Source: Burkholderiaceae bacterium (GTDB lineage Bacteria; Pseudomonadota; Gammaproteobacteria; Burkholderiales; Burkholderiaceae_C). From it: DNA of 34,473 bases. Within the stretch, counting starts at the first letter, position 1. The number at the start of each line of letters is the position of its first letter. Under the pieces are notes generated by a model. The model saw nothing but the letters and a program-made list of their open reading frames with translations, was not told the DNA's origin and ran no database searches. This document shows positions 1 through 7,926 of the stretch, piece by piece. Position numbers and translations under genes: made by a program. The stretch is taken from assembly GCA_019751915.1 (NCBI GenBank), contig JAIEMS010000055.1:1-34473 (forward strand), read 5' to 3'.

Positions 1-210
1 CGAGCCGATCTGCACGCCGTCGCACTTGCTGAACCCATTGGTCAGCTTTTGCAGGTCGTAGCCCGAGAGCCACTGGTGGCGCTCCCGGATAGCGCGGTGG
101 CTGGTTTCGTTGCAGAAGTTCCAGACCTGATTGACCTCACGTGCCATCTGACGCAGCACTTTGGCGTGCTTGTCTTTGATGCGCAGGCGCAGGGTTTTGG
201 TGCAATCCAT
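1..210 (-). CDS. tnpB: TnpB-type (OrfB) RNA-guided nuclease of an IS200/IS605-like element, N-terminal part
   Basis: Only the first 70 codons are inside the window; the gene runs off the left edge. The reverse strand reads MDCTKTLRLRIKDKHAK and continues with VNQVWNFCNE and HQWLSGYDLQKL. This is the typical N-terminal pattern of TnpB/OrfB proteins of IS200/IS605 (IS1341-type) elements, which are known to be RNA-guided DNA nucleases. The RuvC-like catalytic residues and the zinc ribbon lie outside the window, so activity cannot be judged. I chose the ATG at 208-210 because the family usually starts a few residues before KTLRLR; an in-frame ATG at 235-237 would add nine residues. The gene points away from livH, and a hairpin lies just upstream of it at 271-290. 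Family recognition is fairly secure; whether the element is complete is unknown. Confidence 0.82.
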   Translation of the reverse strand, partial: MDCTKTLRLRIKDKHAKVLRQMAREVNQVWNFCNETSHRAIRERHQWLSGYDLQKLTNGFSKCDGVQIGS

Positions 211-270
211 GGCGCATATTATTCCATCGAGGAGCATCCAACGGGACGGCTGCGCTGTCCGCGCTCTTGA

Positions 271-290
271 CCTCGGGCTGAACCCCGAGG
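271..290. repeat. Perfect 7-bp hairpin, candidate left-end structure of the tnpB element
   Basis: CCTCGGG (271-277) and CCCGAGG (284-290) are perfect reverse complements around a 6-base loop. The hairpin lies about 60 bases upstream of the tnpB start, where IS200/IS605 elements carry the subterminal hairpin recognised by their transposase. No T-run follows, so a rho-independent terminator is less likely. Assignment as the element end is an inference. Confidence 0.5.
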
Positions 291-321
291 CTTCCCACGC
301 ACCGGGTGATACCGATTGATT

Positions 322-339
322 GCTATCAATAGTGTAGCT
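322..339. repeat. Dispersed repeat, core copy upstream of livH
   Basis: The sequence gctatcaatagtgtagct matches the core seen at 4660-4677 (gctatcaaaaaagtagct) and related copies near tex, ligA and the penicillin-binding protein gene. It lies between the tnpB element and livH. I recognise the family from Comamonadaceae genomes; its function is not known to me. Confidence 0.5.
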
Positions 340-397
340 ATTGTTGATGGCCCCATCGGCGCTAGAGTCATTTTTGGCTTTGTCATAATGGCGCTGG

Positions 398-1351
398 ATG
401 AATTCTGAGTTTTTTCTGATCTCGCTGCTCAATGGCATCAGCTACGGGCTGCTGCTGTTTATGCTCAGTTCGGGCCTGACGCTGATTTTTAGCATGATGG
501 GGGTGCTCAATTTTGCCCACACCAGCTTTTATATGCTGGGGGCCTACTTGGCCTACACCCTGTCTGGCGCTGTTGGGTTTTGGCCTGCGCTGGTGCTGGC
601 ACCGCTGGCAGTGGGGGTTTTGGGCGCGTTGTTTGAGCGCTATTGCCTGCGCCGGGTACGCCAGTTTGGTCATATTCCAGAATTGCTGGTGACGTTTGGC
701 CTGTCGTACCTGATTTTGGAGCTGGTGCAGCTGGTGTGGGGGCGCTCGACGCTGCCTTATGCCTTGCCGGTGCAGTTGCAGGGGCCGCTGTTTACGCTGT
801 ATGGCATGCAGTTCCCGAAGTCGCGCGCTTTCATCATGGTGGTGGCCTTGTGGATGCTGTGGGTGCTGTGGCTGTTGCTGACGCGCACCCGCATTGGGTT
901 GGTCATTCAAGCTGCCCTTAAACACCCGGAGATGGTGCAAGCACTGGGCCACAACGTGCCGCGCGTATTCACGCTGGTGTTTGGCGGTGGCTGTGCGTTG
1001 GCAGCCTTGGCAGGGGTGATGGGGGGCAATACCTACATTACCGAGCCAGCTATGGCCGGTGCCGTTGGCTCCATCATTTTTGTCGTGGTGGTGGTGGGCG
1101 GCATGGGGTCGTTGGCTGGGGCCTTTGGAGCCTCGCTGCTGGTGGGTTTGGTGCAAACCTTTGCTGTGGCACTCGACACCTCCTTGGCCCATGTGCTCCG
1201 CGCTTGGGGCTGGGCGGTTTCGGAGGCCACTTGGGGCTGGCCGTTGCTCAAGCTGACGGCTTCGCAAGTGGCACCTATCTTGCCGTACTTGCTGCTGGTG
1301 CTGGTGCTGATTTTTCGACCCAAGGGCTTGCTTGGTACCCGTGACGACTGA
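398..1351 (+). CDS. livH: Branched-chain amino acid-type ABC transporter permease LivH
   Basis: A 317-residue, highly hydrophobic inner-membrane permease of the LivH family, one of the two channel subunits of a HAAT-type importer. It begins with the typical LLNGISYGLLLFMLSSGLTLIF and VLNFAHTSFYMLGAY segments and ends with the usual IFRPKGLLG tail. These importers carry leucine/isoleucine/valine, or in many betaproteobacteria other amides and short organic or aromatic acids, so the substrate cannot be read from the sequence. The start ATG at 398 is the only good one, since an upstream ATG at 388 hits a stop within seven codons. No strong Shine-Dalgarno is visible. livM follows with an overlap or a very short gap. 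The usual binding protein gene livK is not in the window; the tnpB element lies immediately upstream, where livK could once have been. Confidence 0.93.
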   Translation: MNSEFFLISLLNGISYGLLLFMLSSGLTLIFSMMGVLNFAHTSFYMLGAYLAYTLSGAVGFWPALVLAPLAVGVLGALFERYCLRRVRQFGHIPELLVTFGLSYLILELVQLVWGRSTLPYALPVQLQGPLFTLYGMQFPKSRAFIMVVALWMLWVLWLLLTRTRIGLVIQAALKHPEMVQALGHNVPRVFTLVFGGGCALAALAGVMGGNTYITEPAMAGAVGSIIFVVVVVGGMGSLAGAFGASLLVGLVQTFAVALDTSLAHVLRAWGWAVSEATWGWPLLKLTASQVAPILPYLLLVLVLIFRPKGLLGTRDD

Positions 1352-2630
1352 AACCACAGCGATGCCCATATTTACCCCCCGGTTTTTGCTTTGGAGCTTG
1401 TTTGCGCTGGCGCTGCTGGTGTTGCCCAAGGTATTTAGCAGCAGTTTGGCGCTGACGATGTTGTCCCAAATGGGCTACTTGGTCATCATCTGCCTGTCGT
1501 ACAACATTTTGCTGGGCCAAGGCGGGATGCTCAGTTTCGGCCATGCGGTTTATACCGGGCTAGGCTCCTTTGTGGCTGTCCATGCCATGAACTGGGCGGG
1601 CCAAGGGACGCTGCCAATGGCGTTGCCGTTGGTGCCGTTGGTGGGCGGTGTCGCTGGCCTGCTGTTTGCTGTGCTGCTGGGTTTTGTCAGCACACAAAAG
1701 GCGGGCACCCCATTTGCCATGATTACGCTGGGCATCGGTGAGTTGGTGGCGGCCATGGCGTTGATGTTTCCCGAGTTTTTTGGCGGCGAAGGGGGCATTA
1801 CCGCCAACCGGGTTTATGGCAGCACCTTGATGGGGCTGACGTTTGGCCCGGCGATACAGGTCTATTACCTGATTGCTGTGTATTGCTTTGTGTGCACTGC
1901 GGCCATGTTCGCTTTCACGGCCACCCCTTTGGGGCGGATTTTGAACGCTGTGCGCGACAACCCCGAGCGGGTCGAGTTCATTGGCTACGACACCCACAGC
2001 GTGCGCTACTACGCCTTCATCATTGCCGGTTTTTTTGCGGGTATTGGGGGCGCTTTGGCCGCGATTAATTTTGAAATAGTCACAGGTGCCGACAGCTTTA
2101 GCGTACTGCGCTCAGGCAACTATTTGCTGTTTACCTTTTTGGGCGGGGCCGGATTCTTCTTTGGCCCGATCATCGGTGCGGTGCTGTTGGTGCTGGCATC
2201 GGTGCTGCTTTCCGATTTGTCCAAAGCTTGGCTGCTGTACCTTGGGTTGGTGTTTTTGACGATGGTGATGTGTGCGCCCGGCGGGTTTGCCAGCTTGGTG
2301 GCGGCCTCGTTGCGTGGGGGCCGATGGCGCACGCTCTGGGTGGCTTATGTGGCATTGGCGGGCACGGCACTGGTGGCGGTGTTGGGTGCGGCCTGCATGA
2401 TCGAGATGACCTACCACCTGCAATTGAATGCCACCTCGGGGCCGCAGCTGCGCTTTTTAGGTGTTGTGCTCAACGCCCACGGGCCAGACAGTTGGTGCGG
2501 CGCGGTGCTGCTGTGCCTGACTGGGGCCGGATTGTTTGAACTGTCGCGCCGCCAGTTTATTGGCCAGTGGCGCAGCACACAGCACGACCTTGAAAACGAT
2601 GCCCAGTTCGGTAGCGAACCAGCACCATGA
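1341..2630 (+). CDS. livM: Branched-chain amino acid-type ABC transporter permease LivM
   Basis: The second membrane subunit of the importer. It has the LivM signature LSYNILLGQGGMLSFGHAVY early on and the characteristic NPERVEFIGYDTHSVRYYAF cytoplasmic loop that contacts the ATPases. It is longer than the E. coli-type core because of an extra C-terminal hydrophobic part ending in FELSRRQFIGQW, which I recall from Comamonadaceae LivM proteins. The start is uncertain: GTG at 1341 overlaps the livH end by 11 bases and gives 429 residues, while ATG at 1362 gives 422. Neither has a clear ribosome site. The stop overlaps the livG start by four bases (ATGA), so the genes are translationally coupled. 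Confidence 0.92.
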   Translation: MTTETTAMPIFTPRFLLWSLFALALLVLPKVFSSSLALTMLSQMGYLVIICLSYNILLGQGGMLSFGHAVYTGLGSFVAVHAMNWAGQGTLPMALPLVPLVGGVAGLLFAVLLGFVSTQKAGTPFAMITLGIGELVAAMALMFPEFFGGEGGITANRVYGSTLMGLTFGPAIQVYYLIAVYCFVCTAAMFAFTATPLGRILNAVRDNPERVEFIGYDTHSVRYYAFIIAGFFAGIGGALAAINFEIVTGADSFSVLRSGNYLLFTFLGGAGFFFGPIIGAVLLVLASVLLSDLSKAWLLYLGLVFLTMVMCAPGGFASLVAASLRGGRWRTLWVAYVALAGTALVAVLGAACMIEMTYHLQLNATSGPQLRFLGVVLNAHGPDSWCGAVLLCLTGAGLFELSRRQFIGQWRSTQHDLENDAQFGSEPAP

Positions 2631-3424
2631 GCGATACCCCCCCTTTGGCGCTAGAGCTGCGCGATGTGCGCAAGCGCTTTGGTCAAACCGAGATCATTCG
2701 GGGCATTGATTTGGCGGTGGCACCCGGCGAGCGCATTGCCATTATTGGCCCCAATGGGGCCGGAAAATCGACGCTGTTCAACCTCATCAGTGGGCGTTTT
2801 GCGCCCAGCAGCGGTCAAATTTGGCTCCACGGCCAGCGCATTGACGGCCAGAAGCCGTTCCAAATTTACCGCCGGGGTTTGGCGCGCAGTTTTCAGATCA
2901 GCCACCTTTTTACCCAACTGAGCGTGTTTGACAATCTGCGCTGCGCTGCGCTGTGGAGCAGGGGCTACCGCTACAGTTTTTGGCATTTTTTGTCGCGGCT
3001 GCACGATGCCAATGCGCTCACCGCTACCCTGATGGCCCAAATTGGCCTCGAAAAAAAGCGCGATGTGTTGGCGCTTCACCTGACCTACGCCGAGCAACGG
3101 GCGCTCGAAATAGGTATCACCATTGCCGGAGGTGCGGGCGTGGTTTTGCTCGATGAGCCTACCGCAGGCATGGGCCGCAGTGAGACGGCGCGTTTTGTGC
3201 AGCTCATCAAAGAGGTCACCCAAGGCCGCACGCTGCTGGTAGTCGAGCACGATATGGGCGTGGTGTTTGACTTGGCCGACAAAATTGCCGTGGTGGTTTA
3301 TGGCGAGGTCATCGCTTTTGATACCCCCGACAAAGTGCGCGCTAACGCGCGGGTGCAAGAGGCGTATTTAGGCTGCACTCTGGCCGACGCGCAGACTTTA
3401 GGGCACAGCCATGCTGCATATTGA
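2627..3424 (+). CDS. livG: Branched-chain amino acid-type ABC transporter ATPase LivG
   Basis: A 265-residue cytoplasmic ATPase. The Walker A motif is GPNGAGKST at about residues 41-49, followed by the LivG-type insert around ARSFQISHLFTQLSVFDNL. Walker B is VVLLDEPTAG with MGRSE after it, and the H-loop is VVEHDMGVVF. The ABC signature reads LTYAEQRALE instead of the usual LSYGEQR, so the central Gly is Ala. The start overlaps the livM stop by four bases and the 3' end overlaps the livF start by 14 bases, which indicates a tightly coupled operon. Together with LivF it should form the ATPase heterodimer that powers LivHM. Confidence 0.94.
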   Translation: MSDTPPLALELRDVRKRFGQTEIIRGIDLAVAPGERIAIIGPNGAGKSTLFNLISGRFAPSSGQIWLHGQRIDGQKPFQIYRRGLARSFQISHLFTQLSVFDNLRCAALWSRGYRYSFWHFLSRLHDANALTATLMAQIGLEKKRDVLALHLTYAEQRALEIGITIAGGAGVVLLDEPTAGMGRSETARFVQLIKEVTQGRTLLVVEHDMGVVFDLADKIAVVVYGEVIAFDTPDKVRANARVQEAYLGCTLADAQTLGHSHAAY

Positions 3425-4106
3425 CCAATTGCGGGCCGGTTATGGCCAGAGCCAAGTGCTGCACGGCATCTGCTTTGATGTGGCACCGGGGGAAATTGTG
3501 GCTTTGCTTGGGCGCAACGGCGCTGGGCGCTCCACCACGGCCAAGGCCATCATGGGGCTGATCGGCTGGACGGGCACGGTGCAGTGGCAAGGGCAAAGTC
3601 TGCAAGGAAAAAAGACGTTTCAGATTGCCCACCTCGGACTCGGTTACGTGCCCGAGGGGCGTGATGTCTTTCCCCAACTGACGGTGCAGCAAAACCTGCT
3701 GCTGGGGCAAAAGGGCCGTGGCAAGGCCAGCCGGTGGTCGTTTGACGATATGTACCGCATGTTTCCGCTGCTGCAACAGCGCCAGCACACTGAGGCGGGG
3801 GTGCTGTCTGGCGGCGAGCAGCAAATGCTGGCCCTGTGCCGCACGCTGATGGGCAACCCCGACCTGATCGTGATTGATGAGCCGACCGAGGGGTTAGCGC
3901 CCAAAATGGTCGAACTGGTAGGCCAGTATCTCCAGACGCTCAAGGAGCGCGGCGTTGCTGTGCTGTTGATCGAGCAAAAATTGACCATTGCCATGCAGGT
4001 GTCTGACCGGGTGTTGGTCATGGGGCGTGGCACCATCGTTTTTGATGGCACTCCCGATGCCTTGGGCCAGCGCAGCGATATTCGCCAAGAGTGGCTCCAA
4101 GTGTGA
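3411..4106 (+). CDS. livF: Branched-chain amino acid-type ABC transporter ATPase LivF
   Basis: A 231-residue ATPase partner of LivG. The ABC signature LSGGEQQMLALCRTLM and Walker B LIVIDEPTEGLAP are canonical for LivF, and the protein has the family's small size. The Walker A motif reads GRNGAGRST: the invariant lysine is arginine (codon cgc near 3529-3531). I have an impression that some betaproteobacterial LivF proteins share this, but it is still a departure from the consensus and may make the dimer functionally asymmetric. The start ATG at 3411 lies inside livG. The operon probably continues into the thioesterase gene 46 bases downstream. Confidence 0.93.
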   Translation: MLHIDQLRAGYGQSQVLHGICFDVAPGEIVALLGRNGAGRSTTAKAIMGLIGWTGTVQWQGQSLQGKKTFQIAHLGLGYVPEGRDVFPQLTVQQNLLLGQKGRGKASRWSFDDMYRMFPLLQQRQHTEAGVLSGGEQQMLALCRTLMGNPDLIVIDEPTEGLAPKMVELVGQYLQTLKERGVAVLLIEQKLTIAMQVSDRVLVMGRGTIVFDGTPDALGQRSDIRQEWLQV

Positions 4107-4152
4107 GTGCGCTTGTGGCTATCCTTGCCGCTTTGCTTGCCCGGAGTGACCT

Positions 4153-4584
4153 GTGTTGAAATTTGGTGTCGAAATCCCCTTTGTCAGCCATCTTGGCTTT
4201 ACTTTGCACCGTATGGAGGCTGGCGAAGCGGAATTGCACTACGAGGCCCGGCCTGAACACCTGAACTCGTTCGATGTGACCCACGGCGGTGCCTCCATGA
4301 CTTTGTTGGATGTGGCAATGGCCACGGCAGCGCGCAGCCAAACCCCCGACATTGGCGTAGTGACCATCGAGATGAAAACCAGCTTTATGCGCCCGGCCCG
4401 TGGCCCCTTGGTCGCTAAGGGCCGCATCATTGAGCGCACGGCGACGCTGGCTTTTACCGAAGCCTCGGTGTTTGATGCCCAAGGGCGCTTGTGCAGCCAT
4501 GCCACGGGCACCTTTAAATATGTGCGCCGCTTGCCTGTGGGTGCTCGCAGCAGCCACGCATTCAAGGCCCTATCGACCGATTGA
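4153..4584 (+). CDS. PaaI-family hotdog-fold acyl-CoA thioesterase
   Basis: A 143-residue protein with the hotdog thioesterase pattern. FDVTHGGASMTLLDVAMA contains the HGG motif (H44-G45-G46) that lies by the thioester and the helix Asp (D53) typical of PaaI/YbdB-like enzymes. The second half, KTSFMRPARGPLVAKGRI and the GTFKYVRR end, also fits. Such enzymes hydrolyse acyl- or aryl-CoA thioesters in the cytoplasm. The start is GTG at 4153, supported by GGAG at 4143-4146 with good spacing. The gene lies 46 bases after livF in the same direction, so it is probably cotranscribed. This might suggest that the transported solute is handled as a CoA ester, but that is inference. The exact substrate is unknown. 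Confidence 0.88.
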   Translation: MLKFGVEIPFVSHLGFTLHRMEAGEAELHYEARPEHLNSFDVTHGGASMTLLDVAMATAARSQTPDIGVVTIEMKTSFMRPARGPLVAKGRIIERTATLAFTEASVFDAQGRLCSHATGTFKYVRRLPVGARSSHAFKALSTD

Positions 4585-4659
4585 GTTGCTTTGCGGAGTA
4601 CCATCCCGCTTTACCTTGGGCTGAACTCGGTGCTAGTTCGCATGGGGTAAGGGTGGAAT

Positions 4660-4677
4660 GCTATCAAAAAAGTAGCT
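4660..4677. repeat. Dispersed repeat, core copy between the thioesterase and GGDEF-EAL genes
   Basis: gctatcaaaaaagtagct is the clearest copy of the core seen several times in this window. The surrounding gap 4585-4747 also holds a perfect TTGACA hexamer at 4688-4693, but there is no convincing -10 at normal spacing, so no promoter is called. Confidence 0.5.
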
Positions 4678-4747
4678 CACAAGTGGTTTGACAGACATCT
4701 AAAAGAAAGCGACTGACTCTAGAATCAACGCCATCCAGACCCCTGCC

Positions 4748-7700
4748 ATGTTCCGCCGATCCACTTCTTTTACCCTCCACTTTTGGTATTCCTTGGTTCT
4801 ATTGGTGACCTTGGTTTGTACCTTTGCCGTGTACGTGCGCTTTGAAAAACGCATTGATGTGCTCAATGAGGAGCGCCTTGGGTCGTACGTGCTGGTCGAT
4901 GAGTTGCGCCAGTCCTCAGACGACCTGACACACATGGCACGGCTGTACGTGGTAACGGGGGAGCCCCGTTTTCGGCAGTATTACCAAGATATTCTGGATA
5001 TTCGCAACGGCGTTAAACCCCGGCCCGAGCGCTACGACAGCGTTTATTGGGATTTTGTCGTGGCCACGGGTGCTGCACCTCGACCCGACGGCAAGCGGGC
5101 AGTTGCGTTGCTTGATTTGATGCGACAAGCGGGCTTTACCAACGAAGAGTTTGACATTTTGGCCCAAGCCAAAGGTATGTCTGACCTGCTGACGCGCACT
5201 GAACAAGAGGCCATGCGTCTGCGTGCACTACAGGGCCAGAACCAGGCCGCCAACCACGCCTTGGCGCTGACCCTGATGCACAACGCTGATTACCTCTCGG
5301 TCAAGGCGGGCATCATGCAGCCGATTGACCGCTTTCATGCGCTGATGTCAGAGCGCACCCAGCGTGCTGTGCTAGAGGCCGAACACAATGCCACGCAGAT
5401 ACGATGGGTGTTGGTGGGCTTGGCGCTGGGGTTGCTGTGTATTTTTTACCGTGCGTCGCAAGCGCTGTACACCGTGATGGGGGGCACGCTGGAGGAGGTC
5501 GATAGACACATTGCCCGCATGGGGCGGGGCGATTTCTTTGCACCGGCGCGGGCTAGTAGCTACAAGCAAGGCACCGTGCTGGCACGTTTGGTCGAAACGC
5601 AGGCCAAGCTCTTGCGCATGGCCGATGAGCGCGATCGGGTGCAAATCGAATTGCAATGCAGCGAAGTGCGCCTCAAAGAGGCCCAGCGCTTGGCTTTGCT
5701 GGGCAATTGGGAGCTTGACTTGGTCAGCAATACTTTGAGTTGGTCGCCAGAGGTTTACCGCATTTTTGAAATGGATCCCGCACTTTTTGGCGCTTCTTAC
5801 GAATCCTTTTTAAATGCGGTGCATCCACAAGACCGCGATGTGGTCAATCAGGCCTACGCTGATTCGGTGCGCCATAAAGTTCCGCATGTGGTGAGCTACC
5901 GTTTGCAAATGGCCGATGGCCGCATGAAGTATGTGCAGCAACAATGCGAAACCTTTTATGACAGCAATGGTCAGCCACTGCGCTCTATCGGCACGGTGCA
6001 AGACATCACTGCCAGCAAGATCGACGCGCTGGCGCTGGAGCGTTTGAACCGCGATTTGCGCCTGCTCAGCGATTGCAACATGGCGCTGGTACGTGCCCAA
6101 GACGAAGACAAACTGCTGGCCGAAATTTGCCGCCTGTGCGTACACACGGGCGGCTACCTGATGGCGTGGGTGGGTTACGCCCAGCACGACCAAGCCCACA
6201 GCGTGCTGCCCGTGGCGCACTACGGTAGCCACGATGGTGGGGAGTATCTGCGCCAAGCAAACATCTCGTGGGCCGATGTGGAGCACGGCCACGGAGCAGT
6301 GGGTACAGCCATTCGCACCAAAGAGCCGATTTTGGTGCGCGATATTGCCTCCGACCAGCGCATGCGTCCGTGGCACCCTGCGGCCATGGAGCGTGGCTAC
6401 CACTCGGCGGTTTCTTTACCGCTCATCAATGGCACTGCGGTGCTGGGGGCATTGACGCTGTATGCATCCGAGGTTCAGGTTTTTGATGCCGAGGAAATGC
6501 GCCTATTACAAGAGCTTGCCAATGATTTGGCCTATGGCGTTGTCACCTTGCGTACCCGCGCCGAGCACGCAGTAGCCAAAGAGCAATTGGAATTCTTAGC
6601 GCATTTTGATGCGCTGACCCATTTACCCAACCGTACTTTGCTGCGTGACCGCTTTGAGCAAGCGACCCTGCAGAGTTTGGGTGGGCCAGAAGCCTTGGTC
6701 GCCCTGCTGTACCTCGATTTGGATCGGTTCAAGCAAATCAACGACAGCTTGGGGTATTCGGTGGGCGATGCGGTCATTGTGCGGGTGGTCGAGCTGTTGC
6801 AACAGTGCGTACCGGCCACGGCCACGGTCAGCCGACTCAGTGGTGATGAGTTCGTCATTTTGCTGACCGACACCAACAGCGCCAGCGAGATTGCCGTGTT
6901 GGCGCATGCCATTCGCAGTGTTTTTAGCGATCCTGTGAAGGTGGACGAACACACGCTGAACATTTCTTGGTCGATTGGGATTGGCTTGTTTCCGGGCGAT
7001 GGCCAAGAGTTCGACACCCTGCTGAAAAACGCCCACACCGCTGTCGATAGCGCCAAAGAAGCCGGGCGCAACACCTATCGCTTCTTCGCGCAGCGCATGA
7101 ATGTCGATTTGGTTGAGCAAATTCGCCTTACGGGTGGCTTGGCACACGCGGTGCGGCGGCGCGAATTTTTATTGCATTACCAACCGCAGGTGGACATTGG
7201 CAGTGGCTTGATCGTGGGTGCCGAAGCGCTGGTGCGTTGGCAGCACCCTGAAGATGGCTTGCTGGCACCGGGCAAGTTCATTGCGCTGGCCGAGAGCAGT
7301 GGGCACATCGTTCAAATTGGCGAGTGGGTGCTGAACGAGGCTTGTCGGCAAGCCAAAGTGTGGCTCGATCGCAACCAGTTCACCCCGGTGATGGCGGTCA
7401 ATTTGTCGGCGTTGCAGTTCAAACATGGCAACGTCTTGGAGATGGTCACCAGCGCCTTGGCCGTTTCGGGTTTGCCCCCCGATCGGTTGGAGCTAGAGCT
7501 GACCGAGTCGATTTTGTTGCAAGACGTGGATGTCACCATCAAGACCTTGCACCGGCTCAAGGCGCTGGGTGTCAAGCTGTCGATTGACGATTTTGGCACC
7601 GGCTACTCCAGCCTGTCGTACCTCAAGCGGCTGGCGGTAGATAAACTCAAAATCGACCAGTCGTTTGTCCGCGACATGCTGACCGATAACGACGGTGCAG

Positions 7701-7897
7701 CCATCGTCCGGGCGATTGTCCAATTGGGGCACAACCTGCAACTGACGGTGATTGCCGAGGGGGTTGAAACCCGGGCGCAATGGGAATTTTTGGCCGCCCA
7801 AGGTTGCGATGAGGTGCAGGGCTATTGGCTCAGTCGCCCGGTGCCGCAGGCTGCCTTTGGGCAATTGCTCCAAAACGGCCTGTCTATCCCGGTCTGA
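4748..7897 (+). CDS. Membrane PAS-GAF-GGDEF-EAL cyclic-di-GMP signalling protein
   Basis: A 1049-residue sensor. Order of parts: membrane segment about 8-27; a helical, probably periplasmic region to about 220; second membrane segment about 221-240; a HAMP-like helix; PAS about 310-430; GAF about 445-600; GGDEF about 610-775; EAL about 790-1045. The diguanylate cyclase motif is SGDEF (698-702), a variant found in some active enzymes, with no RxxD inhibitory site five residues before it. The phosphodiesterase half looks intact: EALVRW (E826), LELTES, DDFGTGYSSL (D947-D948), KIDQSF and AEGVET. From the motifs, c-di-GMP hydrolysis is the safer prediction; synthesis is possible. The PAS and GAF domains suggest control by a small ligand, redox state or light, but no cofactor residue is obvious. 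The ATG at 4748 keeps the whole first membrane segment; its ribosome site is weak. A second GGDEF gene follows 29 bases downstream. Confidence 0.94.
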   Translation: MFRRSTSFTLHFWYSLVLLVTLVCTFAVYVRFEKRIDVLNEERLGSYVLVDELRQSSDDLTHMARLYVVTGEPRFRQYYQDILDIRNGVKPRPERYDSVYWDFVVATGAAPRPDGKRAVALLDLMRQAGFTNEEFDILAQAKGMSDLLTRTEQEAMRLRALQGQNQAANHALALTLMHNADYLSVKAGIMQPIDRFHALMSERTQRAVLEAEHNATQIRWVLVGLALGLLCIFYRASQALYTVMGGTLEEVDRHIARMGRGDFFAPARASSYKQGTVLARLVETQAKLLRMADERDRVQIELQCSEVRLKEAQRLALLGNWELDLVSNTLSWSPEVYRIFEMDPALFGASYESFLNAVHPQDRDVVNQAYADSVRHKVPHVVSYRLQMADGRMKYVQQQCETFYDSNGQPLRSIGTVQDITASKIDALALERLNRDLRLLSDCNMALVRAQDEDKLLAEICRLCVHTGGYLMAWVGYAQHDQAHSVLPVAHYGSHDGGEYLRQANISWADVEHGHGAVGTAIRTKEPILVRDIASDQRMRPWHPAAMERGYHSAVSLPLINGTAVLGALTLYASEVQVFDAEEMRLLQELANDLAYGVVTLRTRAEHAVAKEQLEFLAHFDALTHLPNRTLLRDRFEQATLQSLGGPEALVALLYLDLDRFKQINDSLGYSVGDAVIVRVVELLQQCVPATATVSRLSGDEFVILLTDTNSASEIAVLAHAIRSVFSDPVKVDEHTLNISWSIGIGLFPGDGQEFDTLLKNAHTAVDSAKEAGRNTYRFFAQRMNVDLVEQIRLTGGLAHAVRRREFLLHYQPQVDIGSGLIVGAEALVRWQHPEDGLLAPGKFIALAESSGHIVQIGEWVLNEACRQAKVWLDRNQFTPVMAVNLSALQFKHGNVLEMVTSALAVSGLPPDRLELELTESILLQDVDVTIKTLHRLKALGVKLSIDDFGTGYSSLSYLKRLAVDKLKIDQSFVRDMLTDNDGAAIVRAIVQLGHNLQLTVIAEGVETRAQWEFLAAQGCDEVQGYWLSRPVPQAAFGQLLQNGLSIPV

Positions 7898-7926
7898 AGC
7901 GGGCTGGGCGGTGTTAGAGTGGTCTT

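Noticed and set aside
383-1429. 348-codon frame on the minus strand across livH
   Set aside because: Antisense to a clear permease gene; its composition (poly-His/Gln) is that of a shadow frame.
4688-4725. TTGACA as the -35 of a promoter for the GGDEF-EAL gene
   Set aside because: The best -10-like sequence (TAGAAT at 4720-4725) is 26 bases away, too far for a standard promoter.
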